DNA of 64,000 bases from Gammaproteobacteria bacterium UBA2675. GTDB lineage: Bacteria > Pseudomonadota > Gammaproteobacteria > Pseudomonadales > Pseudohongiellaceae. The position numbers and the translations under genes were made by a program. Of the stretch, positions 1 through 9,296 are shown one piece after another. Where the stretch lies: NCBI GenBank assembly GCA_002354805.1, contig DEMH01000009.1, positions 434,001 to 498,000 on the forward strand, written 5' to 3'. The first letter of the stretch is position 1. Every line of letters begins with the position of its first letter. Under the pieces are notes generated by a model. The model was not told the DNA's origin, did no database searches, and saw only the letters and a list, made by a program, of their open reading frames with translations.

Positions 1-1
1 A

Positions 2-763
2 CAGATTCGCGGGGCGCTGGATCAGCTGCAGCTCGCAGGCAAGCCTCTTGTTGTATCGATGGGTGGCCAGGCGGCCTCGGGCGGCTACTGGATATCGGCC
101 AGCGCCGACCAGATCTGGGCCTCACCATCCACAGTGACTGGCTCAATCGGTGTGATTGGCATGATTCCCACTTTTGAACGGGCACTGAGCGAGCTGGGTG
201 TGGGGGTTGATGGAGTGGGCACAACCGAGTTGACGCGTGCCGGAGACCCCTTGAGCGGCCTGAACGAACCCATGCGGCGGGTGTTCCAGTCGAGCATCGA
301 CGACACCTATGCGCGCTTCATCAATCTGGTGGCAGAGGGTCGTGACCTGCCCCGTGAGGATGTTGAGAATATCGCTGGCGGGCGCGTATGGAGCGGTGAG
401 CAGGCGCTGGAGATTGGCCTGGTTGACCAGCTGGGAGATCTGGATCAGGCGATTGCAGCTGCCGCCGAGCTGGCGGAACTCGACGACTACGAGCGCGTTT
501 ATCTGAGCCGCCCACTGACCTTTGGAGAGCAGTTGCTGCTGCAACTGGCCGATAGTATGGGTAGTGCGCAGATCCTGTCGAATATGATGGCAGCGCAGAA
601 TATGCCTGCATCGTTCAGCGGCCTGGCGGCTGTTTTGCCGGCTCTGTCAGCCGAACAGCGCCTGCGCTGGCAATCCCTGCTTAATCTGGTTTTGCCTGCC
701 AACCACCGGCCGGATCAACTGCGTACCCTGATGTTGTGTGACGACTGTCTCACGATAAGGTAG
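2..763 (+). CDS. sppA: Signal peptide peptidase SppA, C-terminal part (cut by window edge)
   Basis: Inner-membrane serine protease that degrades signal peptides left after protein export. Only the last 253 residues are visible; the frame is open from base 2, so the gene starts outside the window. The visible part begins just before GKPLVVSMGG and AASGGYWIS; the Ser of ASGGYW corresponds to the nucleophile of the E. coli 67-kDa type SppA. PSTVTGSIG follows, also highly conserved. The catalytic Lys lies in the N-terminal half in this family and cannot be checked. The C-terminal ~80 residues are less conserved. Next gene starts about 70 bases later on the same strand, with no obvious terminator between them. 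Confidence 0.9.
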   Translation, partial: QIRGALDQLQLAGKPLVVSMGGQAASGGYWISASADQIWASPSTVTGSIGVIGMIPTFERALSELGVGVDGVGTTELTRAGDPLSGLNEPMRRVFQSSIDDTYARFINLVAEGRDLPREDVENIAGGRVWSGEQALEIGLVDQLGDLDQAIAAAAELAELDDYERVYLSRPLTFGEQLLLQLADSMGSAQILSNMMAAQNMPASFSGLAAVLPALSAEQRLRWQSLLNLVLPANHRPDQLRTLMLCDDCLTIR

Positions 764-832
764 TCGAATCCAAACCCTGGTGCGCCGGTCTGCGTCTAAG
801 CAGATACAGACTCTCGTTTATTGGTCAGCACC

Positions 833-2743
833 ATGAGTACCAGCCAGACTGACAGCCATCGCCCTGAGCCAGCTCAGGCCGGGTCACCGCCCGGTCCGCG
901 CTGGCCGTGGTCAGCATTCTGGCTGGCGGTGATCGCCGGACAAAGCCTGTTGCTGGCTCTGTTGTATTTCCTGCCATTGCAAACCGCATCTCAGCCCGTG
1001 GCAATCTCGATGGTGCTGGGACTGGCAGCGCTGATCTACGCCTATTACCTGCCGCTGCGTTTTGTACGTCGCCGGGCGCTGTTGGCACATATCACTGTCC
1101 AGCAGAGCATGATCAGAAAACTGCTCTGGAACAGCGCACTGCTTAAATTCACGCTGGCAATCAGCTCGCTGGCGCTTGCGGTGTTGATGCTGGTCGCCGT
1201 TGCAGCCTTGAAACCTGTGGACTGGCTGGTCATGGCCCTTGGCATTCCGTTGGCTGTGCTGGCTTTTCAGCTTGCGCGACGGCTGTTGGGTCCCCAGTTC
1301 AACAGCGTCTATCAATTCCCCTACGCGATTCGTGTTGGCAATCTGCTGCTGGTTGCTGTGCTGACCATCATGCTGGTGATCGTGAATCTGTTCTGGGCGG
1401 ACGTGCCCGATACGCGCTCGGCCGACATTTTTGCACTGGCGCAGCAGGCATTTGCGAATGCTGAGTCGCAGGCTGCATTCCCGGCGGCGGGATGGCTGCT
1501 CGGAGCAAGTGCCGTGCTAGACCAGCTGGGCTGGCATCTGATGCAGCAGCTCAGTGGCACCGTCGCAGCAGAAGGTTGGCTGAAGCTTCTGGCATGGCTG
1601 GCCTTCCTGCTGCTGAATGCAATGAAAGCGGGGCTGATCTGGACCGCATGCAGTGGATTGACCATGCTGGCGCGGCCACTGGTGATACTGACCAAGGAGT
1701 CAGCAGCAGAGACAGCGGGAGGCGAATCCGCGGCATTGCCACCGACCCTGCGTTCTTTTGCGATTATGGCATCTGTCCTGCTGTTTGGCGGCTGGCTGAG
1801 TCAGCAGGGCGTTCAGGAAAGCGTCGTTCCGATGCGACTGGCAGCGCTGATTGATCCCTGCCGCTGGCAGGCACCCCAGCAACAACAGCAGCTGATCCAG
1901 GCCTCGTCCCAGGCGCTGGGCAACCATCATCAGAATCTGGATGCTGTGATGCAGCAACGCATCGCGGCTGAAGTTGATGCTGCATTCGCCGCCGCGCAGC
2001 CGGGTATCGAGAAATTCCTGGACTGGAATTACAGTCTTGGTGGCCAGTACACACAACTGGCTTATCTTGGGGCCACCACACTTGGCCTGCCTGGCCTTGA
2101 GCACGCCAATCTCGAAGAGCTGCTTGATGCCCGCATCTTTGAGGCCTTTGGGCAGCCACTGGATCAGTCGACGCAGCTGGCACTGGTGCGGGTTCATGAA
2201 ACCTATGACCAGCAGGCCGGGCAGCTCCTGGCGAGTCAGACTGCTATGCTCAGCCAGCTTGCGGCGCAGGCGGACTGTCTCAGTCTGCCGTCCACGTCCT
2301 TTTCGCTGCAGGCGGTCGCGGATAAATCGGCCGTCGGCGCTGGTGCGCTGGCAGGTCTTGCTACCGCCCGGCTGGCCAGTCGGGCCGGTATCAGGGTCGT
2401 CAGTGGCACAGCTTCCAAGAGGGTAGTGTCGGCGGCATCGGCACGCGCGGCCAGCAGCGCAGCCACGGGTTCCAGCGGTGCGCTGTGCGGCCCGATGGTC
2501 GTAATTTGCACGCCGGCACTGGCGGCTGGCGCCTGGTTGCTGACCGATCTTGCCCTGAACAGCATTGATGAAGCCATGAATCGAGACGAGCTGCGCCAGC
2601 AGATCCTGATATCACTGGAGTCTCAGAAGGAACAGCTGAAGGCCGAGCTGACCGGTCATTACGCCATGGCGTCCCGTCAGATGATCGCTGCCGTGGACGC
2701 TTATCAGCAGCAGCGATTCAGGGTCCTGCGGGACGGTCTCTGA
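833..2743 (+). CDS. Large polytopic membrane protein of unknown function
   Basis: I do not recognise this 636-residue protein. I chose the ATG at 833; the frame stays open back to a TTG at 821. No strong ribosome binding site is visible for either. The first ~330 residues hold six or seven hydrophobic segments (for example around residues 28-50, 57-78, 104-126, 130-150, 168-188, 250-272 and 305-325). Residues ~330-510 look soluble and helical, rich in Gln and Ala. Around 510-575 comes a Gly/Ala/Ser-rich stretch ending in a hydrophobic segment (CGPMVVICTPALAAGAW), then a charged helical tail. It lies between sppA and glnK-amtB, but the regulatory sites in front of glnK argue for a separate transcription unit. 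Inference: an inner-membrane protein with a large periplasmic or cytoplasmic loop. Confidence 0.75.
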   Translation: MSTSQTDSHRPEPAQAGSPPGPRWPWSAFWLAVIAGQSLLLALLYFLPLQTASQPVAISMVLGLAALIYAYYLPLRFVRRRALLAHITVQQSMIRKLLWNSALLKFTLAISSLALAVLMLVAVAALKPVDWLVMALGIPLAVLAFQLARRLLGPQFNSVYQFPYAIRVGNLLLVAVLTIMLVIVNLFWADVPDTRSADIFALAQQAFANAESQAAFPAAGWLLGASAVLDQLGWHLMQQLSGTVAAEGWLKLLAWLAFLLLNAMKAGLIWTACSGLTMLARPLVILTKESAAETAGGESAALPPTLRSFAIMASVLLFGGWLSQQGVQESVVPMRLAALIDPCRWQAPQQQQQLIQASSQALGNHHQNLDAVMQQRIAAEVDAAFAAAQPGIEKFLDWNYSLGGQYTQLAYLGATTLGLPGLEHANLEELLDARIFEAFGQPLDQSTQLALVRVHETYDQQAGQLLASQTAMLSQLAAQADCLSLPSTSFSLQAVADKSAVGAGALAGLATARLASRAGIRVVSGTASKRVVSAASARAASSAATGSSGALCGPMVVICTPALAAGAWLLTDLALNSIDEAMNRDELRQQILISLESQKEQLKAELTGHYAMASRQMIAAVDAYQQQRFRVLRDGL

Positions 2744-2786
2744 CTACTTTCAGGATTTTGAATTCCTTAATTGCCATCTCTCCTCA

Positions 2787-2803
2787 TGCACCTATGCGGC
2801 GCA
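2787..2803 (+). promoter_or_regulatory. NtrC-like binding site 1 upstream of glnK
   Basis: TGCACC-N5-GGCGCA. The NtrC consensus is TGCACC-N5-GGTGCA; 11 of the 12 defined bases match, at the exact spacing. It sits just upstream of the sigma54 candidate at 2854. Assignment rests on motif match and on the known control of glnK-amtB by NtrC in enteric bacteria. Confidence 0.55.
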
Positions 2804-2853
2804 CCAGCAGTGCATCGTTGGTGCGTTTGCCTTTTTGCAGGGCGTTCCAGAAG

Positions 2854-2869
2854 CGGCCTGATTCTTGCT
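2854..2869 (+). promoter_or_regulatory. Candidate sigma54 (-24/-12) promoter of glnK-amtB
   Basis: CGGCCTGATTCTTGCT matches the sigma54 consensus TGGCACGRNNNTTGCW at GGC, GA and TTGCT, with the invariant GG-to-GC spacing. The -24 element is imperfect (CGGCCT for TGGCAC). The start of transcription would fall near 2880, giving a leader of about 125 bases before glnK. No convincing sigma70 promoter was seen in this gap. Confidence 0.5.
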
Positions 2870-2923
2870 CGGAAAGAAAGCGCACCAAAAACAGCCACTG
2901 AAACCCGGTTTTCAGCGCACTAC

Positions 2924-2940
2924 TGCACCCATCAGGTGCG
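2924..2940 (+). promoter_or_regulatory. NtrC-like binding site 2 upstream of glnK
   Basis: TGCACCCATCAGGTGCG, that is TGCACC-N5-GGTGCG, matches the NtrC consensus at 11 of 12 defined bases with exact spacing. Its centre is 137 bases from site 1, close to 13 turns of B-DNA. It would lie downstream of the predicted start site, an unusual position for an activator site. Confidence 0.55.
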
Positions 2941-2963
2941 CATCGGGGATATTGGCACCATAA

Positions 2964-3344
<381 letters not shown>

Positions 3345-3361
3345 CGGGGAGACAGACGCAA

Positions 3362-4669
3362 ATGATCAGTAAAAAAATAACGAAACTGGGTGTGGCAGCG
3401 GCTGCACTGAGCCTGCCAGCATCCGCGCTGGCGCAGGAAGCCATCAACGGCGCCAACACTGCCTGGATACTGACTGCGACAGCACTGGTGCTGTTCATGA
3501 CAGTGCCGGGCCTGTCGCTGTTCTACGCGGGCCTTGTGCGCAGCAAGAACGTGCTTTCAGTACTGATGCAGTGCTTTTCTATTGCTGCAATCATTTCGAT
3601 ACTGTGGCTGATGTTTGGTTACAGCATTGCCTTCGGTCCGGGTGACACCGGGTTATGGGGAGGGCTGAGCAAAGTCTTCCTGAACGGCATCACCGTTGAT
3701 TCTGTCTGGGGCGATATTCCGGAACCATTGTTTGTTGCCTTCCAGATGACGTTTGCCATCATCACACCAGCGTTGATCGTTGGTGCATTTGCCGAGCGCA
3801 TGAAGTTTTCATCACTGGTAATTTTTGTTGTGCTGTGGGCAACCCTGGTTTACTTCCCGGTCTGCCACTGGGTATGGAACAGCAACGGCTGGCTTTACCA
3901 GATGGGTCTGATCGATTTCGCTGGTGGCACGGTGGTTCACGTCACTGCGGGCGTGGCGGCTGTTGTCATGGCCATCATGCTGGGCAAGCGCCGCGGATTT
4001 CTGACTGCACCTCTGATGCCGCACAACCTGACCATGACCTTTACCGGTGCGGGCATGCTGTGGGTCGGCTGGTATGGCTTTAACGCCGGTAGCGCACTGG
4101 GTGCCTCTGGTGGCGCCAGCATGGCATTGTTGGCGACCCATATGTCAGCCTCGGCTGGCGCGCTGACCTGGATGGGCATTGAATGGGTGCGTCACGGCAA
4201 GCCAAGCGGCCTGGGTGCAGTCACCGGCATGGTTGCCGGTCTGGCGACAATCACACCGGCAGCGGGTTCGGTTGGACCGGCTGGCGGCATGGTGATTGGT
4301 GTCATGGGCGGCGCGCTGTGTTTTGCAGCCACCAACTTCCTCAAGCATCGTGTGAAAATCGATGACTCCCTGGACGTTTTTCCGGTGCACGGTGTTGGCG
4401 GGATACTTGGTACGCTGATGGCGGCTGTGTTTGCCTCGCAGGAACTGGGTGTGTTCAGTGGCAATGGTTATGCCGAGGGCATGGCCATGGGTTCACAGCT
4501 TGGCGTGCAGATCATTGGTGTGCTGGCGACCGGTATCTACACGGCGGTTGTCACCATCGTACTGATGAAAGTCGTTGGCGCGCTGACCTCCGGTAACCGC
4601 GTGACACCAGAGCAGGAATTGACTGGTCTGGATATCACCGATCACGACGAGAAAGGCTATTCCATGTAA
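3362..4669 (+). CDS. amtB: Ammonium transporter, Amt family
   Basis: Trimeric inner-membrane channel for ammonium/ammonia; partner of GlnK. I take the ATG at 3362 (435 residues), preceded by GGGGAGA; a GTG at 3341 overlapping the glnK stop would add seven residues. The N-terminus is a cleavable signal peptide (about residues 1-24, ending ASALA), as in AmtB proteins. About eleven membrane helices follow. FYAGLVRSKNVLS, the FAERMKF loop and the two pore histidines (in PVCHWVW and FPVHGVGG) are all present. The C-terminal tail after the last helix is short and ends DHDEKGYSM. A strong hairpin terminator follows at once. Confidence 0.95.
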   Translation: MISKKITKLGVAAAALSLPASALAQEAINGANTAWILTATALVLFMTVPGLSLFYAGLVRSKNVLSVLMQCFSIAAIISILWLMFGYSIAFGPGDTGLWGGLSKVFLNGITVDSVWGDIPEPLFVAFQMTFAIITPALIVGAFAERMKFSSLVIFVVLWATLVYFPVCHWVWNSNGWLYQMGLIDFAGGTVVHVTAGVAAVVMAIMLGKRRGFLTAPLMPHNLTMTFTGAGMLWVGWYGFNAGSALGASGGASMALLATHMSASAGALTWMGIEWVRHGKPSGLGAVTGMVAGLATITPAAGSVGPAGGMVIGVMGGALCFAATNFLKHRVKIDDSLDVFPVHGVGGILGTLMAAVFASQELGVFSGNGYAEGMAMGSQLGVQIIGVLATGIYTAVVTIVLMKVVGALTSGNRVTPEQELTGLDITDHDEKGYSM

Positions 4670-4679
4670 GCATTGCCTG

Positions 4680-4710
4680 GCGCACGAGGGGTCAAATGGC
4701 CCTCGTGCGC
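4680..4710. terminator. Bidirectional hairpin between amtB and the aldo/keto reductase gene
   Basis: A perfect 11-base-pair stem (GCGCACGAGGG pairing with CCCTCGTGCGC) with a 9-base loop, 10 bases after the amtB stop and 10 before the stop of the convergent gene. A short T-run (GGCTTTTAG) follows on the plus strand. Confidence 0.7.
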
Positions 4711-4720
4711 TGACTGGCTT

Positions 4721-5512
4721 TTAGTCAACACAGGCCCGGACGTTATCGCGCAAGTGATGGGGGTTGATCGTGCCCACCACAACCGCGCTGACGCCGGGTT
4801 CCTTTAGTGAGAACTGCAGATTGCTGCGCACCGGGTCAGCTCTACTATTTACGACAGCATGACCGCTGGCAAACGCCTTTTTAATCAGCACACCTTTGTT
4901 AAGGTTACAGGCCTGCTGAATAACCTGTCTCTCTTTCTGCTCGTCTGGATTGAAAGTCACCATCACCACATCGCTATGCTGCAGGGCGAGCAACCCACCC
5001 TCTACGGTTTTGCCAGACAGGCCAAATGCGCGAATGGTACCGGCCTCTTTTAACCTGGCCAGGGTTTCGAAGCAGTCGCTGTGCTCAATAATCTCCCGGT
5101 CGCGCCCATCAGAATGAACCAGCACCAGGTCCAGATATTCCGTGTTCAGCCGTTTCAGGCTGCGGTGCACACTGGCGCGCGTATGCGCGGCGCTGAAGTC
5201 GAATCGCGAGTGACCACCGGCGAACTCTTCGCCAGTTTTTGTGCAGATGACCCATCGCTGCCTATCCCTTAGCAACTCACCAAGACGTTGCTCGCTGATG
5301 CCATAGGCGGGTGCGGTATCGATCAGGTTGATGCCAAGCTCGGTTGCTGTCGACAACAGATTCAGAATGTGTCTGTCATCCGGAAGCTCAAAGCTTGAGG
5401 GATACTTGACGCCCTGATTTCTGCCCAGCTTGACAGTGCCCAGGCCCAGGCAGGAGACATCGATGCCGGTGCTGCCCAGTGTTCGTTTTGGGATCATCAA
5501 CGCTTCATTCAT
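4721..5512 (-). CDS. Aldo/keto reductase family protein
   Basis: NAD(P)H-dependent reductase of aldehydes or ketones, substrate unknown. The start is the ATG at 5512 because it forms an ATGA overlap with the stop of the upstream FAD oxidoreductase; the frame is open further 5' but inside that gene. Length is 263 residues, at the short end of the family. The N-terminus RTLGSTGIDVSCLGLGT is typical. The catalytic tetrad can be read as Asp and Tyr in DTAPAYG, Lys in ICTKTG and His in LVLVHSDG. The C-terminal part (SAVVVGTINPHHLRDNV) matches the cofactor-binding end. Translational coupling suggests it works with the oxidoreductase. Confidence 0.88.
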   Translation of the reverse strand: MNEALMIPKRTLGSTGIDVSCLGLGTVKLGRNQGVKYPSSFELPDDRHILNLLSTATELGINLIDTAPAYGISEQRLGELLRDRQRWVICTKTGEEFAGGHSRFDFSAAHTRASVHRSLKRLNTEYLDLVLVHSDGRDREIIEHSDCFETLARLKEAGTIRAFGLSGKTVEGGLLALQHSDVVMVTFNPDEQKERQVIQQACNLNKGVLIKKAFASGHAVVNSRADPVRSNLQFSLKEPGVSAVVVGTINPHHLRDNVRACVD

Positions 5513-6717
5513 CGCAGCGCCTCCCAGGGGGCAGAGGCAAGCGCTGCTGCAGGCAGAGTCTGCAGCAGGGGAGCGGCATCCTGCCCGGCTGGAGTCAGCG
5601 TTTCGGCGACCTGCGTGAACACCGTGTCGCCAAGGTCGGGACACAGCGTCAATTTGGTCGGCCAGCACACCAGCAGTGACTCGCAGCGCGATACGTGCGC
5701 TGTATCGGGGCGGCGCAGGTCGGCAATCGCTGGCTCTGCGCGGTCAACATGTATGCTCTGCCAGTTTGCCCCTGATGTATTTACCCACGGGAACAGCCGG
5801 TTCAGCTCCTGTTCGGCGCGCTGGTGTTGTTGAGTATCCTGTAACCCTACGCCCGACTCTGCCAGTTCACCACCCAGGTACCAGACCCACTCATTGGTTT
5901 CTGGTCTTTTGACAGGGTGACAGGTGACAGTAAGTCGCGGTGTCATGCCAAAGCTGTCACCGACGCAGTGCACGTAGGCGGGAAGGGGATGGTCGAGTCT
6001 GACGGCGACCATGTGCAGAGGTCGTCGCTGCATGGCGGGTTTGTTGACCTGGGGGGCTGCCGACCAGGACGCCAGCAGCGCCTCGTTACCAGCACCTGCG
6101 CACAGGATTGTCATCTGGCTGCGCAGTTCAGTCTGCTCACCGTCCTCATCAGTCAAGCGCAGAATCTTATCGCCAAGCTCGATGTGCTGGCAGTGACGGA
6201 TACGGTCAGTGTGAGCCCTGACAAGCGACTCAAGCAGGCTGGGAGTGTCGACAACAAAATCAGTCAGCTGATACAAAGTGCCGCGTGACCCAGCTGATTT
6301 TGCCTGTTGGAAAAACGCAGGATAGTCATCAGGTTTTAAGGCATCGATACGGCCGCGCAATGCCTTGCTGCCCAGGAATGTTTTGAAGCGCGAGCGCACC
6401 GATCCGTCGGACCACATGTAGTAATGTGGTGACAGGACGCGCACATTACGAAGATCCAGGTCGCCCGTGCCGTCCAGACAGGATCGCCAACGGTCCGGCA
6501 TGTCGGCAATTGCGCTGCTGGCAGGGCTGAGTACTCCATTAAGTGCATACTTCAGGCCGCCATGGATGATACCTTGCGAGGCAAGCGTCTGACCCTGCCC
6601 GATCTTTCCCTGTTCTACAAGCACACAGTCGTATCCAGCCTTCTGCAGGCGATTCAAAACCCACAGGCCGGCAATGCCGCCGCCAACGATGGCAACCTGT
6701 ACTTGCTGATCACTCAT
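5509..6717 (-). CDS. FAD-dependent oxidoreductase (DAO / glycerol-3-phosphate dehydrogenase-like)
   Basis: Flavoprotein of 402 residues. The dinucleotide-binding motif VAIVGGGIAGLWVLNRL is at residues ~8-24, followed by LVEQGKIGQGQTLASQGIIHGG, cut here to its key parts: the acidic end of beta-2 and the Gln/Ser-rich FAD loop. The middle contains TILCAGAGNEAL. The C-terminal third departs from classical GlpD and I cannot name a substrate. It lies three bases after corA and overlaps the reductase gene by four bases, so the three form one minus-strand unit. Alternatives are a sarcosine- or hydroxyglutarate-oxidase-like enzyme. Confidence 0.8.
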   Translation of the reverse strand: MSDQQVQVAIVGGGIAGLWVLNRLQKAGYDCVLVEQGKIGQGQTLASQGIIHGGLKYALNGVLSPASSAIADMPDRWRSCLDGTGDLDLRNVRVLSPHYYMWSDGSVRSRFKTFLGSKALRGRIDALKPDDYPAFFQQAKSAGSRGTLYQLTDFVVDTPSLLESLVRAHTDRIRHCQHIELGDKILRLTDEDGEQTELRSQMTILCAGAGNEALLASWSAAPQVNKPAMQRRPLHMVAVRLDHPLPAYVHCVGDSFGMTPRLTVTCHPVKRPETNEWVWYLGGELAESGVGLQDTQQHQRAEQELNRLFPWVNTSGANWQSIHVDRAEPAIADLRRPDTAHVSRCESLLVCWPTKLTLCPDLGDTVFTQVAETLTPAGQDAAPLLQTLPAAALASAPWEALR

Positions 6718-6720
6718 GAA

Positions 6721-7809
6721 TTACCACCATCGTCGCCATTTGAAATAGAGCAGCAGGCCGCCACTGCACAGGGCCATAAAAAACAGCGCAGCAGGGTAGC
6801 CCCATTGCCATTGCAGTTCCGGCATGTTTTCAAAGTTCATGCCGTAAATGCCAGCGATGAAGGTCAGTGGCATGAAAATGCTGGCGAACATGGTCAGCAC
6901 TTTCATGACTTCATTCATGCGCTGGCTGACACTGGATACATACAGGTCCAGCAGACCCGCCAGCAGATCGCGGAGCGTTTCGACGTTGTCAATGATATGT
7001 ATGGTGTGATCATAAACATCGCGCAGAAACATGCGAATCTCGTCGCTGAGAATGACGCTCTCGTCACGGCTCAGGCTGCTTAGCACTTCCCTGAGCGGCC
7101 AGATGGCCTTGCGCAGCAGCAACATTTCGCGCTTGAAATGATGGATGCGGTTGACCGTATCTTTGCTGGGCTTATCCAGCAGTTCGAACTCCAGGTCTTC
7201 AATGGCATCGCCGAGTTTTTCCAGAATCAGAAAATAATTGTCGACCAGCGCATCTATCAGTGCATAGGCCAGGTAATCTGGACCCAGTCGCCGGATACGG
7301 CGCCCACTGCGCAGTCGTTCGCGAACGCCGTCGAAGACATCGCCCGGTTTTTCCTGAAACGACAGCACATAGTCGTCGCCAACCACCAGGCTTATCTGTT
7401 CGAACTCGATGTCGTGTGCCTGGTCATTGAACTGCAGCATCTTGATAACGATGTACAGGTATTTGTCATGGACTTCGATTTTGGGTCGATGATCGGTGTT
7501 CAGGATGTCTTCCTGAATCAGCGGGTGCAGCCCGAAGCGATTGCCAATTTCGCGAATAATGTCCGGGTTGTTCAGTCCATCAATATTGAACCAGCTGGTG
7601 ATGTCCGGGGCCTCAGGTGGATGGCACTGTGCTGGCTCCGAATGCTGGAATTCTTTCAGGGTGGATTCGTTATAAGCTATGAGCCGGATATTGATATCGG
7701 TGCTTTTTGTTTCACCGACGTGGATAAGAGTCCCGGGCGCGGCGCCCACTTTTTTGCCGCGTTTTTTGATCAGCTTTGCCGGGTGGTGTACACGGTGCGG
7801 TTTTGCCAT
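6721..7809 (-). CDS. corA: CorA-family magnesium/cobalt transporter
   Basis: Pentameric inner-membrane divalent-cation channel, 362 residues. A long, charged cytoplasmic domain is followed by two C-terminal membrane helices. The selectivity motif is seen in AGIYGMNFENMPEL, which also has the conserved MPEL loop, and the protein ends with a basic KWRRWW. This is the standard CorA architecture. The start MAKPHRVHHP is the first ATG of the frame. It is the first gene of a minus-strand unit with the oxidoreductase and reductase; the 194-base gap to waaA must hold divergent promoters, none of which I can assign with confidence. Confidence 0.93.
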   Translation of the reverse strand: MAKPHRVHHPAKLIKKRGKKVGAAPGTLIHVGETKSTDINIRLIAYNESTLKEFQHSEPAQCHPPEAPDITSWFNIDGLNNPDIIREIGNRFGLHPLIQEDILNTDHRPKIEVHDKYLYIVIKMLQFNDQAHDIEFEQISLVVGDDYVLSFQEKPGDVFDGVRERLRSGRRIRRLGPDYLAYALIDALVDNYFLILEKLGDAIEDLEFELLDKPSKDTVNRIHHFKREMLLLRKAIWPLREVLSSLSRDESVILSDEIRMFLRDVYDHTIHIIDNVETLRDLLAGLLDLYVSSVSQRMNEVMKVLTMFASIFMPLTFIAGIYGMNFENMPELQWQWGYPAALFFMALCSGGLLLYFKWRRWW

Positions 7810-8003
7810 GTGCGCTCAACTTTATTTGATTTGCACGGGTGCCGGAATCCTGCAATCATTCCCGCCAGAACGGCGCTATGGTACCACGCCCGGGCGCTGA
7901 CTTGTCATAAACGTCGCATTGATGCGTGTGTCCTTGCAGCCCCGGCCAGTCCCGAATCGGGGCGTCATACCTGGCATATTGCAGGACAGGAAAGGGAGTC
8001 TGA

Positions 8004-9296
8004 GTGAACAGGACTGTTTATAACCTGGCTTTTTATATGGTGCTGCCACTGATCGTGTTGCGGCTGCTTTGGCGTGCCCTGTTTTTGCCAGCGCCCGAGT
8101 ATGCCCGGCGCTGGGGCGAACGACTGGGGTTTGTAGACAAGGCGCGTGCCGGCCGACAGGAACGGCGGTGGATCTGGGTACATGCAGCGTCCGTGGGCGA
8201 ATCGGTAGCAATCTCACCACTTGTAAAGCGGCTCAGGCGCCTTAATCCACAGTGGGGTATCGTGGTAACGACGATGACGCCAACCGGTTCGGAGCGCGTA
8301 CGCGAATTGTTCGGCGACGACATTTGTCATGTCTACGCGCCCTATGACTATCGCGGCGCGGTCACACGCTTTTTGCGAGCCTTTAAGCCAGCCATGGTGA
8401 TTCTGGTTGAAACGGAGTTGTGGCCCAATCTGGTTCATTACAGTAAGCGCAGCGGCGCGGCCATCATGGTGGCCAATGCGCGCCTGTCAGAAAAGTCATT
8501 TCGCGGCTACGAGAAGTTCTCCGCGCTGGGTAAACCCATGCTGCAGCAGATCGATCTCATCGCTGCGCAGACTGCAGACGATGCCGAACGCTTCCGCAAG
8601 CTGGGTGTGCCAGACACGGCGCTGCGCGTTACCGGCAGTATGAAGTTTGATATCGGGCTGCCAGCCGATCTGCAGGCGCGTGTTGATGAGATGCGCCTGC
8701 GCCTGGCACAAGCCGACCGCCCGATCTGGGTCGCTGCCAGTACCCGTGAGGGCGAAGACGAAAAAGTGCTGCTGGCCTTTGAGCTGATAAGAAGATCAAT
8801 CCCGGATGCGCTGCTGGTTCTGGTGCCGCGCCACCCCGAAAGATTCAATTCGGCTGCCAGAATCTTCGAGAGCGCGGGTTACGAGGTTGTTCGCCGCAGC
8901 GAAGACACAAGCGTCAGAGCAGAGACAGCCGTTTTTCTGGGTGACAGCATGGGTGAGCTGCCCGTCTACATGAGTCTGGCACAACTGGCTTTTGTCGGCG
9001 GCAGCCTGGTGAATACCGGCTGTCAGAATGTACTGGAGCCTGCGGCGCTGGGGCTTGCTGTGATCACCGGCCCCTCCCAGTATAACTTTCAGGCCATTTG
9101 CGAGCAGCTGCAGGAGCGGGGTGCTCTGCTCACAGTGCGCGATGAAACGGCTCTGGCAGAGCAGGTGATCAGGCTATTGCAGGATCGCACTGCACGTGAA
9201 GAGATGGGGCTGGCCGGCAAGCAGGCGATTGCAGCCAATCAGGGGGCGCTGGATCGCGTCTACGATCTGGTGCTTGAACATCTGCCCAGCGTTTAA
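8004..9296 (+). CDS. waaA: 3-deoxy-D-manno-octulosonic acid (Kdo) transferase
   Basis: Adds Kdo from CMP-Kdo to lipid IV-A on the inner face of the inner membrane, an essential step of lipopolysaccharide synthesis. At 430 residues it has the family's usual size. An N-terminal membrane anchor (about residues 5-27) precedes a GT-B fold. IWVHAASVGE with the catalytic Glu, TTMTPTGSERV, ETELWPN and the C-terminal GGSLVNTGCQNVLEPA are all strongly conserved WaaA motifs. AGGAAAGG lies upstream of the ATG. It ends with a four-base tail-to-tail overlap with pepQ. Confidence 0.96.
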   Translation: MNRTVYNLAFYMVLPLIVLRLLWRALFLPAPEYARRWGERLGFVDKARAGRQERRWIWVHAASVGESVAISPLVKRLRRLNPQWGIVVTTMTPTGSERVRELFGDDICHVYAPYDYRGAVTRFLRAFKPAMVILVETELWPNLVHYSKRSGAAIMVANARLSEKSFRGYEKFSALGKPMLQQIDLIAAQTADDAERFRKLGVPDTALRVTGSMKFDIGLPADLQARVDEMRLRLAQADRPIWVAASTREGEDEKVLLAFELIRRSIPDALLVLVPRHPERFNSAARIFESAGYEVVRRSEDTSVRAETAVFLGDSMGELPVYMSLAQLAFVGGSLVNTGCQNVLEPAALGLAVITGPSQYNFQAICEQLQERGALLTVRDETALAEQVIRLLQDRTAREEMGLAGKQAIAANQGALDRVYDLVLEHLPSV

